A stretch of DNA of 11,872 bases from NCBI GenBank assembly GCA_964609375.1, contig CAZSSA010000077.1, forward strand, positions 1 through 11,872. Direction: 5' to 3'. The notes under the pieces are model-generated. The model saw only the letters and a list, made by a program, of their open reading frames with translations, was not told the DNA's origin and did no database searches. Each line of letters starts with the position of its first letter. Position 1 is the first letter of the stretch. Origin of the DNA: CAZDUS01 sp964609375 (GTDB taxonomy: Bacteria > Verrucomicrobiota > Kiritimatiellia > CAIKKV01 > CAITUY01). This document shows positions 5,569-11,872 of this stretch, in pieces. The position numbers and the translations under genes are program-made.

Positions 5569-6798
5569 CTACCTCATCTGTCCAGCCGCACCAAACACCG
5601 GCAGATAAATTGCCATGACCAACACCAGGATCAATCCCCCGAATACCGCTATCAGTATAGGCTCCAATAGCGAAATGGCCATCAAAATCGTACTCTCGAC
5701 CTGCTCTTCATAGACATCAGCCACTTTCGTCAACACCTCGGGCAGCCGCCCCGATGATTCCCCCACTCCGACCATCCGAGCCACAAGTCGCGGGAAGACC
5801 TTCTTGTCCAGACTGGATGCAATATTGCTCCCCGCCACAATCCGGTCACGGGAAGCCTTCATGGATTTCTCCATGACCTTGTTGCCCAACACCTCCGCCG
5901 CAATCTCGATGGCCGTTGCCACGGGCACACCACCGGCCATCATGATGCCAAAATTACGACAGAACCGAGATACCGCTAACTTGCGGACAATATCACCCAC
6001 AATCGGCAATCGAACCACCATCCCATCAATTTGCATTCGTCCAGCAGGCGTCGCGGCATACATTATCCCGAGCGCCACGGCACCCGCCATTCCCAGAAAT
6101 AACCAGAGCGAATTGTGAATAATGAACGAGTTGACAGCAAACACCATGCGGGTCAGCGGCGGTAATCCGCTCTTATAACCGGCGAAAATCGCCTGAAATC
6201 GAGGCAGTACGAACAACGTCATGATGCACGACACCAAAATAAAGAAAAAGCCCACAAAAACGGGGTAGGCGACAATGCTTTTTATCTTGCTGGCCAACCG
6301 GGCACTTTTCTCCATGGACGTCGCCAGATAGTTCAATGTCTCCGTCAAACTTCCGGCTTCCTCAGCCGTCTTGATCAAAGCAACAAACAAGCGGTCAAAA
6401 ACCTTTGGTTCGCCGGAAATCGCGACGGAAAAAGGCGCCCCATCGTCCAGTTTCTTCAACACCCTCTCCAATACACGGCGGAACCCTCCATTCTCCATGT
6501 CCGCCGTGATGGATTGCAACGATTCCAAAAGCGGTATGCCAGAACCGACCGAGATGGACAGTTGGCGGCAGAACAATGCCTTATCGGAAATCGAGACGCG
6601 AACAAAGTATACCCTGTTCGTCGCCGGAGCCCTCACACTTTCAGAATCTTCCACACTGACGAAGTCACTACTGATATCGGTTACCGTGATGCCACGCTCC
6701 CGTAGCCGCGAAAGAACCTCAAAACGTGTCGCCGCGGAATAAACCCCCGACACTTCACGCCCGTTCTTATCTTTCGCCGAATATCGAAAATCTGGCAT
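5569..6798 (-). CDS. pilC: PilC/GspF inner-membrane platform protein
   Basis: The protein is 409 residues, the usual size for the family, and opens with the typical MPDFRYSAKDKNGREVSG. It contains two T2SSF-type repeats: DKALFCRQLSISVGSGIPLLESL (72-94) and SRFCRNFGIMMAGGVPVATAIE (277-298). Each is followed by an Glu-Ala-Gly/Glu-Ser-Ser-Gly motif (EEAGSLTE at 146-153; GESSGRLPE at 346-354). Membrane helices are seen at about 178-198, 231-249 and 380-401. The ATG at 6798 is preferred over an in-frame GTG at 6822: it gives the family N-terminus and has GGGGG 8 nt upstream, inside the end of pilB. The pilB stop is only 4 nt away, so the two are probably coupled. Role: membrane platform on which PilB and PilT act to insert or withdraw pilin subunits. 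Confidence 0.96.
   Translation of the reverse strand: MPDFRYSAKDKNGREVSGVYSAATRFEVLSRLRERGITVTDISSDFVSVEDSESVRAPATNRVYFVRVSISDKALFCRQLSISVGSGIPLLESLQSITADMENGGFRRVLERVLKKLDDGAPFSVAISGEPKVFDRLFVALIKTAEEAGSLTETLNYLATSMEKSARLASKIKSIVAYPVFVGFFFILVSCIMTLFVLPRFQAIFAGYKSGLPPLTRMVFAVNSFIIHNSLWLFLGMAGAVALGIMYAATPAGRMQIDGMVVRLPIVGDIVRKLAVSRFCRNFGIMMAGGVPVATAIEIAAEVLGNKVMEKSMKASRDRIVAGSNIASSLDKKVFPRLVARMVGVGESSGRLPEVLTKVADVYEEQVESTILMAISLLEPILIAVFGGLILVLVMAIYLPVFGAAGQMR
5600..5615 (-). promoter_or_regulatory. Weak sigma54-like promoter candidate for the pilin
   Basis: On the minus strand TGGCAATTTATCTGCC has the GG and GC doublets exactly 10 nt apart, as required for sigma54 (-24/-12), and keeps TGGCA and TGC. 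It lacks other consensus bases. It lies inside the end of pilC, about 135 nt before the pilin start, where the same bases encode the conserved MAIYLP segment, so chance is a serious alternative. Confidence 0.2.
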
Positions 6799-6802
6799 AA
6801 GA

Positions 6803-8512
6803 TCAATCCCCCGAACAAACACTCATCACTTCCTCGACGGTCGTGACACCACTCTGCACTTTCCGCAATCCGTTCACCGCCAGGGGCGCCATCCCCAGTT
6901 CTATCGCCTTGCGCCGCAACTCGACCGATCCCGACCCCGTCAGAACCATTTCCTTGATCGGGTCAGTCACTTCCAAATACTCAAAAATCGTCGTCCGCCC
7001 GCGATACCCTGTGCTAAGACATTTCGGGCACCCCACCCCACGGTAACAGGTCCAGTCGGCCGCCTCGGGAAGAATGCCAGTTGCATAGGCCAGCATCTCC
7101 TCATGCAGCGGCTCCGCCTTCTTGCAGTGCGGACAGATCAACCGGACCAGACGCTGCGAAATCACCAGTTTCATCGTCGCCGCGATCAAATACGGTTCAA
7201 TGCCAATATCCCTCAACCGCCATAACGCCGACGGCGCATCGTTGGTGTGCAGGGTGCTCAAGACCAGATGCCCCGTCAGCGACGAACGCATTGCAATGTG
7301 CGCCGTCTCAAGATCCCGGATTTCGCCGATCATGATCATGTCGGGATCCTGCCTCAGAATCGCCCTCAAACAACCGGCAAAATCCAACCCGATCTTCGGC
7401 CTGATCTGCATTTGGTTGATGCCGCCAATCTGGTACTCGATGGGATCTTCGACGGTCTGGATATTCCATGCTGGATCCTTCAGGAAATTCAACGCCGCAT
7501 ACAGCGTCGTCGTCTTGCCGCTCCCCGTTGGCCCCGTCACCAGAATAATACCGTGCGGTGACTGCAAGATCTTCTGGAAGCGCTTGAGCATGACCTCATC
7601 CAGTCCAATATCCTTCATGTCCACAATCAGGGCCTTCCGGTCCAGCACCCGGAGTACCATCTTTTCCCCGTGCGCCACAGGCAATGAGGATACCCGCACA
7701 TCAATAATCCGGTCGTTGACCTTGAATTTGAAACGGCCATCCAACGGCAGTCGCCGTTCGGCAATATCCATGTTGGAGAGGATCTTGATGCGAGTGGCAA
7801 TCGCCTGATACAACGCCTTGGGGGGCGGGGTGATTTCCCGCAAAAGCCCATCAACCCGGATCCGCACGGTAACAGTCTTCTCGCCAGGTTCAAAATGAAT
7901 ATCACTTGCACGATCCCGCACCGCTTGCATGAGCAACAAATTCACAAATTTGACCACTGGCGCATCATTGGCCAAGACCAGCAGTTGTTCGTCATCGCCC
8001 CGAGGCTCAAGATCTACCCCCGTCACCACTTCCGGCGGCAGTTCGGCAATATCCTGCAAATCCCGCTCCAGATGCGCTTCCTGTCGATAAAATTTATCAA
8101 TCATCGCCAGGATACGGGATTCCGAACTGATCGCCTTGCGGATTTCCATCCGCGTCAATGAACGAATCGTGTCAATGGCTTCAACATCCAGCGGATCCTT
8201 CATGACCAGCGTAATGACCAACCCCTCCTCTTTTTTAACAGGGATCAGGCAATACCGGCGCGCCACCGTCTCCGGCACCAGCTTAACCTCGGACTTCTCC
8301 AGTCGAAAATCATCGTCAAGTTCGAAAAAGGGTACCCCTAATTGATCAGCCAAGGCTCGGGCAAGATTATCCGCTGAGACAAAACCAAGCTCAGCAACAA
8401 CTTCGCCAAGCATCTTGCCAGTCTCTTTATGACGGACAATGGCTTGGTCAAGCTGCATCTCAGTGACCAGTCCCCTTTGGAGAAGAATTTTGCCTAGTTT
8501 TGACTCAACCAT
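6803..8512 (-). CDS. pilB: PilB/GspE-type assembly (extension) ATPase
   Basis: The protein is 569 residues, the full length for PilB. An N-terminal MshEN-type domain (about 1-150, GKILLQRGLVTEMQLDQAI) is followed by the ATPase core. Visible motifs are ASDIHFEP (202-209), Walker A GPTGSGKTT (327-335), an Asp box region (IQTVEDPIEY at 351-360), Walker B DMIMIGEIRD (391-400) and a His box TGHLVLSTLHTNDA (413-426). A tetracysteine zinc site is formed by CPHC (460-463) and CPKC (495-498). All catalytic residues look intact. The ATG at 8512 has GAGGA about 7 nt upstream, 31 nt after the secretin stop. Role: cytoplasmic hexamer hydrolysing ATP to drive pilus polymerisation through PilC. Co-occurrence with PilT argues for T4P and not a pure type II secretion system. 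Confidence 0.97.
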   Translation of the reverse strand: MVESKLGKILLQRGLVTEMQLDQAIVRHKETGKMLGEVVAELGFVSADNLARALADQLGVPFFELDDDFRLEKSEVKLVPETVARRYCLIPVKKEEGLVITLVMKDPLDVEAIDTIRSLTRMEIRKAISSESRILAMIDKFYRQEAHLERDLQDIAELPPEVVTGVDLEPRGDDEQLLVLANDAPVVKFVNLLLMQAVRDRASDIHFEPGEKTVTVRIRVDGLLREITPPPKALYQAIATRIKILSNMDIAERRLPLDGRFKFKVNDRIIDVRVSSLPVAHGEKMVLRVLDRKALIVDMKDIGLDEVMLKRFQKILQSPHGIILVTGPTGSGKTTTLYAALNFLKDPAWNIQTVEDPIEYQIGGINQMQIRPKIGLDFAGCLRAILRQDPDMIMIGEIRDLETAHIAMRSSLTGHLVLSTLHTNDAPSALWRLRDIGIEPYLIAATMKLVISQRLVRLICPHCKKAEPLHEEMLAYATGILPEAADWTCYRGVGCPKCLSTGYRGRTTIFEYLEVTDPIKEMVLTGSGSVELRRKAIELGMAPLAVNGLRKVQSGVTTVEEVMSVCSGD

Positions 8513-8543
8513 TATTCATTCCTCACACTTCATACTTTCCCCA

Positions 8544-10193
8544 TCACGGTGCCTTCGCCTCCACCACAGGCTCAACCAATTTCTTCCCTAGACCCCCCGC
8601 CACTGTCGTTGGCGCATCAACCCCCTTCTCCTCAGTTGCATTTCGCACGGTAGCCGTGAGGAAAATCAATAGTTCAATTTTCTCCGTGTTCACCGTGTCA
8701 CGTCTAAACAAAACGCCAAGAAGAGGAATACTTCCCAGTACAGGCACCTTCATCTGCGTGGTCTGTTTGCTTTCCCGAATCATGCCTCCAATCACAATCG
8801 TCTGCCCACTCTTGACCATCACCTGCGTCTCCGCCTCACGGGTTGCCACCACGGGATAGTCTGTCAATGATACACTTCCCCCCGCAGCCCCCGTGTTGAC
8901 TTTGCCTGATTGATATGCCAACAGGTCACGCACAGAAGGATGAACGATGAGATTGATAAAATCGTCATCGCATACCTGTGGCAGGACTTTAAGTTTGATG
9001 CCAATATCCTCGTACCGTTCCAAACTCGTCGAAGTCGTCGGCGTACCACCACTGGAACTGTCCGTGGTGGACTTGATGATCGGCAATTTCGTCCCCACGA
9101 TGATAACCGCATCCTGGTTATTCATCGTCAAAACCCTTGGCGATGAAAGCACATTGTACGAAGCATCCTCCTCAAGCAGGTGTAATAAAGCCTCAAACTG
9201 GAAACCTGTCAGTTTTTGAAAGGCCAAAGCCAAACCAGCATTATAGGGTTGCATTCCTTTTACCCCTGAACTCTGCGCCACAAAACTTGCCGGCGTAACG
9301 CCTCCATTGATCTGTTGCCCTCCTGCGGCATAGAGCTCTCCGCCGCCTGCGATGCCGACCGTCTTCACACCGGGACTCGAGGCGCCGCCGACTCCGCTTC
9401 CCCACTCAAACCCGATATCTCGCAATAAGTTGGCTCGAACCTCCACAAACTTAGCCTCGATCTGAACCTGGGTCGGCATCTTGTCAAGTTGTGCCAAAAT
9501 GGCTTCCACTTGCTTGATGACATCCTCTGTATCGACAATAACAAACATTTTTCCTTTGACCTGATCCGCGTTTTCGGAAAAACGATTCAAGCGTCCAAGA
9601 CTCTCGGAACTGGTATTGTTCTGGGCGCCCCCCCCTGTTTCCTTCCAGCTCTGGCTCTGCATCACCATTCGTCCAATCGTCCCGCCAGGCGACAGTTGGC
9701 CCCTGATAATCCCTATAATGTCGGCCGCATCCAGGTACTTAAGCGTGAACACCTTAAGAATTCTCGGAGGCGCGGGCATTACGGATGGCGTACCTGATGT
9801 AGACCCCGTGGATACCACTGGCGCCGTCTTGGGCAATTTCTCAAGTGTGGTCACAATAATCGTCTCGCCTACCAGATAATAGCCATACCCGTATGGCCGC
9901 AGAATGGAATCTAAGGCGTCTCGCCACGGAACATTACTCAAGCGGGCTGTCACTTTCCCCGTCACTTCAGGACCGACAACAATACTGCGTCCCGTTTGCC
10001 TCGAAAAAGCATTCAACACTTGAGAAATCAATCCATCGTCCACGTTCAATGTCACCAGATTGGCAGGAAGTTGCCCCTGCGGTGTGGTTGGGGTCTCTCC
10101 CTCTCCTGCCACATCATCCACCCCTGCCAAACCCAGCGTCAAAACCAATAAACACCCAGTAATCCACCGTCCGTATTGAGTATTCATATGCAT
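8544..10193 (-). CDS. pilQ: PilQ-type outer-membrane secretin
   Basis: The protein is 549 residues, with a Sec signal peptide (hydrophobic 11-24, probable cleavage near AGEGE). An STN/N0-like domain follows (about 47-117, including VPWRDALDSILRPYGYGYYLV), then one N1-type domain (about 145-237, with LKYLDAADIIGIIRGQL and FVIVDTEDVIKQVEAIL), then the secretin core (about 240-515). The core contains VQIEAKFVEV, VLSSPRVLTMNNQDAVIIVG and the signature VPVLGSIPLLGVLFRR (483-498). It is shorter than proteobacterial PilQ: no AMIN (peptidoglycan-binding) domains are visible before the STN. A Gly/Ser-rich insertion of about 50 residues sits near 265-315. The ATG at 10193 has AGGAG 6 nt upstream; a second ATG at 10187 is less well placed. 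Role: gated outer-membrane channel through which the pilus emerges. Confidence 0.95.
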   Translation of the reverse strand: MHMNTQYGRWITGCLLVLTLGLAGVDDVAGEGETPTTPQGQLPANLVTLNVDDGLISQVLNAFSRQTGRSIVVGPEVTGKVTARLSNVPWRDALDSILRPYGYGYYLVGETIIVTTLEKLPKTAPVVSTGSTSGTPSVMPAPPRILKVFTLKYLDAADIIGIIRGQLSPGGTIGRMVMQSQSWKETGGGAQNNTSSESLGRLNRFSENADQVKGKMFVIVDTEDVIKQVEAILAQLDKMPTQVQIEAKFVEVRANLLRDIGFEWGSGVGGASSPGVKTVGIAGGGELYAAGGQQINGGVTPASFVAQSSGVKGMQPYNAGLALAFQKLTGFQFEALLHLLEEDASYNVLSSPRVLTMNNQDAVIIVGTKLPIIKSTTDSSSGGTPTTSTSLERYEDIGIKLKVLPQVCDDDFINLIVHPSVRDLLAYQSGKVNTGAAGGSVSLTDYPVVATREAETQVMVKSGQTIVIGGMIRESKQTTQMKVPVLGSIPLLGVLFRRDTVNTEKIELLIFLTATVRNATEEKGVDAPTTVAGGLGKKLVEPVVEAKAP

Positions 10194-10212
10194 TGCAAAC
10201 TCCTATGATAAT

Positions 10213-11274
10213 CTACTTCAACGCCAACATCTTCGCCAACTCCTTCGGGCGCGGCGACCGGCTCATCGCCGTGCTGTAATCAACCATGCCTCGATCACAA
10301 AGCAACTTGAGTGAATCATTCATCGTCATCATCCCCTCCCGGCGCCCCGTTTGAATGACCGAGTAAATCTGCTGCACCTGCATCTCCCGAATCAGGTTCC
10401 GGATTGCCTGATTCACATTCAACACTTCTGCCGCCAGCACTCGACCCAGCCCATCACTCGTAATCAACAACTGCTGGGAAATCACACCCACAAGCACCAT
10501 GGACAGTTGGGTGTAAATCTGGGATTGCTGCGCCGGAGGAAACACGTCCACAATACGATTAATGGCATGGGTCGTATCCTGGGTATGGAGCGTCCCCAGA
10601 ATCAGGTGCCCCGTTTCCGCCAAACTCAGCGCCAATTGAATGGTGTCAAGATCCCGCATCTCTCCCACCATAATAACGTCCGGCGATTGACGGAATACAC
10701 TGTGCAGCGCATCAGCAAAGGAATGGGCGTCCTGACCAATCTCGCGCTGTTCAATCATGCTCATCTTATGGTGATGCAAATACTCAATCGGATCCTCAAT
10801 GCACACCACATGCACAGGGCGCGTGGTGTTGATATAGTCCAGCATTGCCGCCAACGTCGTGGACTTCCCGGCGCCTGCCGGCCCCGTGATCAACACAAGC
10901 CCATGCGGACGCAAGGCGAACTCCGTGACAATCTCAGGAAGTCCAAGGGTGTCAAATGCGGGAATCTCAAACGAAATCGAACGAACGGCCATCGCAATGG
11001 AATCACGCTGATAATAAAAATTAAAACGGAATCGTGACAACCCTGCAAACCCACGTGACATATCGAGACTTTTGCGTTTCTGAAGCAAATCGAACTGCCC
11101 GGCATCCAGGACACTTTTCGCAATCTCAAGCATCATCGCCGCATCCAATAGCTCGCACCCCACCGTCTCCAGAAATCCATTGATGCGTAAACGTGGCGGC
11201 GTACCTACAGTAAGCAAAAGATCGGAAGCCTTCCGCTCCCACATCTCCTTCAAGAGAAATTCAAGTTTCGTCAT
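10213..11274 (-). CDS. pilT: PilT twitching-motility retraction ATPase
   Basis: The protein is 353 residues, typical for PilT. Conserved segments are ASDLLLTVGTPPRLRING (16-33), VRSISFEIPAFDTLGLP (97-113), Walker A GPAGAGKST (131-139, in place of the common GPTGSGKST), IEDPIEY (159-165), Walker B DVIMVGEMRD (199-208) and a His box ETGHLILGTLHTQD (220-233). The diagnostic C-terminal motif AIRNLIRE (290-297) and MMTMNDSL (315-322) mark PilT and not PilU or PilB. The ATG at 11274 has AGGGGA about 10 nt upstream. It is the first gene of the operon, directly after a strong promoter, with the secretin starting 19 nt after its stop. Role: cytoplasmic hexamer that depolymerises the pilus and drives retraction and twitching. 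Confidence 0.97.
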   Translation of the reverse strand: MTKLEFLLKEMWERKASDLLLTVGTPPRLRINGFLETVGCELLDAAMMLEIAKSVLDAGQFDLLQKRKSLDMSRGFAGLSRFRFNFYYQRDSIAMAVRSISFEIPAFDTLGLPEIVTEFALRPHGLVLITGPAGAGKSTTLAAMLDYINTTRPVHVVCIEDPIEYLHHHKMSMIEQREIGQDAHSFADALHSVFRQSPDVIMVGEMRDLDTIQLALSLAETGHLILGTLHTQDTTHAINRIVDVFPPAQQSQIYTQLSMVLVGVISQQLLITSDGLGRVLAAEVLNVNQAIRNLIREMQVQQIYSVIQTGRREGMMTMNDSLKLLCDRGMVDYSTAMSRSPRPKELAKMLALK

Positions 11275-11291
11275 TATGATTTAATCCCCTG

Positions 11292-11305
11292 AACGCATCT
11301 GCGTT
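11292..11305. promoter_or_regulatory. Short perfect palindrome at the predicted pilT transcription start
   Basis: AACGCA-TC-TGCGTT is a perfect 6+2+6 palindrome lying just downstream of the -10 element, around +1 to +14 of the predicted transcript. Its position fits a repressor operator or a 5' stabilising hairpin. A short palindrome can occur by chance, so function is inferred only. Confidence 0.3.
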
Positions 11306-11312
11306 TGTCTTT

Positions 11313-11341
11313 TTTATATATCGTTTAGAAGATGACGTCAA
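11313..11341 (-). promoter_or_regulatory. Sigma70-type promoter for the pilus operon
   Basis: On the minus strand TTGACG (11336-11341) and TATAAA (11313-11318) are separated by exactly 17 nt. Each hexamer matches consensus at 5 of 6 positions. The predicted start site is about 30 nt upstream of the pilT ATG. The -35 overlaps the 8 bp palindrome TGACGTCA (11333-11340), a possible operator. It is the best promoter seen in the window and correctly placed to transcribe the whole gene series. Confidence 0.6.
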
Positions 11342-11357
11342 GGGGCGCGCACGTCGA

Positions 11358-11390
11358 AAACCCTGAACCTTTCTCAGGGTTTCCCTGAGA
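11358..11390. repeat. Two overlapping, mutually exclusive hairpins
   Basis: AAACCCTGA (11358-11366) pairs perfectly with TCAGGGTTT (11374-11382), loop 7 nt. TCTCAGGG (11372-11379) also pairs perfectly with CCCTGAGA (11383-11390), loop 3 nt. The two stems share the central TCAGGG. They lie upstream of the predicted -35, so they would act as DNA sites or belong to another transcript. Confidence 0.45.
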
Positions 11391-11401
11391 CCCAAATCCT
11401 C

Positions 11402-11645
11402 GCCTAAGCCGGAACGATTCGGTTCAAGGCGCCGAACTGGCACTGAACACGCGCAGTCTATTGATAAGCCATGACTTGCATTCTGGTGGAAGCACTGCAA
11501 TGCAGATGGATCCGATCACTGAAAGGTGGACGCCGCCGTCCCGGCGGCGTTGAGCGTCAGGAGTGCCCGACGGGTGCCTGATGCCGCCGGGACGTCGGCA
11601 TCCACCTGCGGAATATCAAAGGAACTGAATCGTTCCGGCTAAGGC
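11402..11645. repeat. Inverted repeat pair (22 of 24 bp) bounding a 244 bp segment
   Basis: The left copy (11402-11425, containing AGCCGGAACGATTC) and the right copy (11622-11645, containing GAATCGTTCCGGCT) are inverted with two mismatches. No target-site duplication is obvious outside them and no gene lies within. The segment between them holds a second, GC-rich hairpin element (11524-11607). This may be a small non-autonomous element or remnants of nested palindromic repeats. Confidence 0.5.
11524..11607. repeat. GC-rich 84 bp hairpin element (GGTGGACGCCG type)
   Basis: The terminal 27 bp arms (11524-11550 and 11581-11607) are inverted with 24 matches of 27. The left arm contains its own hairpin (CGCCGCC-GTCCC-GGCGGCG), and the centre contains CCCG-A-CGGG, so the element can fold as a branched, cloverleaf-like structure. 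This design is typical of dispersed REP/MITE-like genomic repeats. Confidence 0.6.
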
Positions 11646-11687
11646 CGTGTCGGCTTTGTAGCACCCCGTTTGGGCCCCTTGCCCGCG

Positions 11688-11771
11688 CGGCTCACACAAG
11701 GTTCGCCCTCCAGCAGAATTATCGTTAACTTCCAGATTTTTCTTTTTGGAGGGCGAACCTTGTGTGAGCCG
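11688..11771. repeat. Perfect 25 bp inverted repeat with AT-rich 34 nt spacer
   Basis: The arms 11688-11712 and 11747-11771 are exact reverse complements (core GGCTCACACAAGGTTCGCC), separated by an AT-rich spacer (11713-11746). Short outer arms GCACCCC (11661-11667) and GGGGTGC (11781-11787) are also complementary. No T-run follows the stem on either strand, so an intrinsic terminator is unlikely. A MITE-like element or a structured RNA/DNA site is more likely. Confidence 0.65.
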
Positions 11772-11872
11772 TGTCATCAGGGGGTGCCATCGTCGCCCTT
11801 AAAGGGTCGTCAAGTGCTGATGATTTCTGCCTCTCGCTATTCTGCGTATTCCTTACAGCCTAACAGTCTATC

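Larger units (their letters stand above)
11275..11872. other. Non-coding region upstream of the operon, rich in palindromes
   Basis: No convincing gene, tRNA or rRNA is seen here. A 79-codon reading frame on the minus strand (11261-11500) runs through the pilT promoter and into pilT, with no recognisable protein features. The region holds the pilT promoter, overlapping small hairpins (11358-11390), a long inverted repeat pair (11402-11425 and 11622-11645) enclosing a GC-rich hairpin element (11524-11607), and a perfect 25 bp inverted repeat (11688-11712 / 11747-11771). The stretch 11800-11872 shows nothing recognisable. Confidence 0.6.

Noticed and set aside
7122..7808. 228-codon open frame on the plus strand opposite pilB
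   Set aside because: It is antisense to the strongly conserved ATPase core of pilB. Its protein is low in recognisable structure and is best explained as a codon-use shadow.
10152..10163. ITGC motif near the secretin N-terminus as a lipobox
   Set aside because: It matches the lipobox letters, but Cys14 lies before the hydrophobic core of the signal peptide, so lipidation there is not plausible.
5569..10193. Interpretation of the locus as a type II secretion system
   Set aside because: GspE/GspF/GspG-like proteins and the secretin fit both systems, but PilT with AIRNLIRE, PilM and a PilX-like protein point to type IV pili.
10351..11037. 228-codon open frame on the plus strand opposite pilT
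   Set aside because: It is antisense to conserved PilT motifs, and the protein is unusually rich in His, Arg and Gln, as expected of a shadow frame.
11261..11500. 79-codon open frame on the minus strand across the pilT promoter
   Set aside because: It overlaps the pilT start and the promoter, has no recognisable protein features, and crosses the palindromic sequences.
11688..11771. Perfect inverted repeat as an intrinsic terminator
   Set aside because: No run of T follows the stem in either direction, and the 34 nt spacer is too long for a typical terminator loop.

Overview
The window carries one long, tightly packed type IV pilus (T4P) assembly operon. All twelve genes lie on the minus strand and are read from right to left. 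In transcription order they are: PilT retraction ATPase, PilQ-type secretin, PilB/GspE assembly ATPase, PilC/GspF inner-membrane platform, a PilA/GspG-like major pilin, PilM, PilN, a PilO-like protein with a PilP/GspC-like C-terminal domain, three minor-pilin-like proteins (PilV/GspI-like, PilW/GspJ-like, PilX-like), and a small lipoprotein with an Ig-like fold. A prepilin peptidase (PilD) and two-component regulators are not present.

Layout. Positions 11275-11872 hold no convincing gene but contain a strong sigma70-type promoter for pilT and several palindromes: a 22/24 bp inverted repeat pair enclosing a GC-rich hairpin element, and a perfect 25 bp inverted repeat. From 11274 to 19 genes follow each other with gaps of 0-31 nt or with ATGA/TGATG overlaps. 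The only larger gaps flank the pilin gene. The upstream gap (5466-5568) holds a near-perfect Shine-Dalgarno followed by a 9-codon mini-ORF. The downstream gap (4939-5036) holds a REP-like palindrome. This suggests that the pilin is expressed differently from the machinery genes around it, as expected for a subunit needed in large excess.

How the genes work together. PilB powers pilus extension and PilT retraction, both acting on the PilC platform. PilM (cytoplasmic), PilN and the PilO/PilP-like protein (inner membrane and periplasm) form the alignment complex that joins the platform to the outer-membrane secretin. The pilin forms the fibre, and the three minor pilins probably prime assembly or sit at the tip. 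The final lipoprotein is unassigned and may be a secretin-associated or surface factor.

Organism. A Gram-negative (diderm) bacterium is certain in practice from the secretin, alignment complex and lipoprotein. Moderate GC content, gene order unlike the proteobacterial pilMNOPQ cluster, the GspG-like pilin and GC-rich palindromes of the GGTGGACGCCG type suggest the PVC group (for example Kiritimatiellota, Lentisphaerota or Verrucomicrobiota). This is an impression, not a demonstrated assignment. Nothing here points to a defence system or phage. The less ordinary items are the PilO-PilP fusion, the PilX-like protein with a beta-repeat C-terminus, the Ig-like lipoprotein, the leader-like element before the pilin, and the palindrome cluster upstream.
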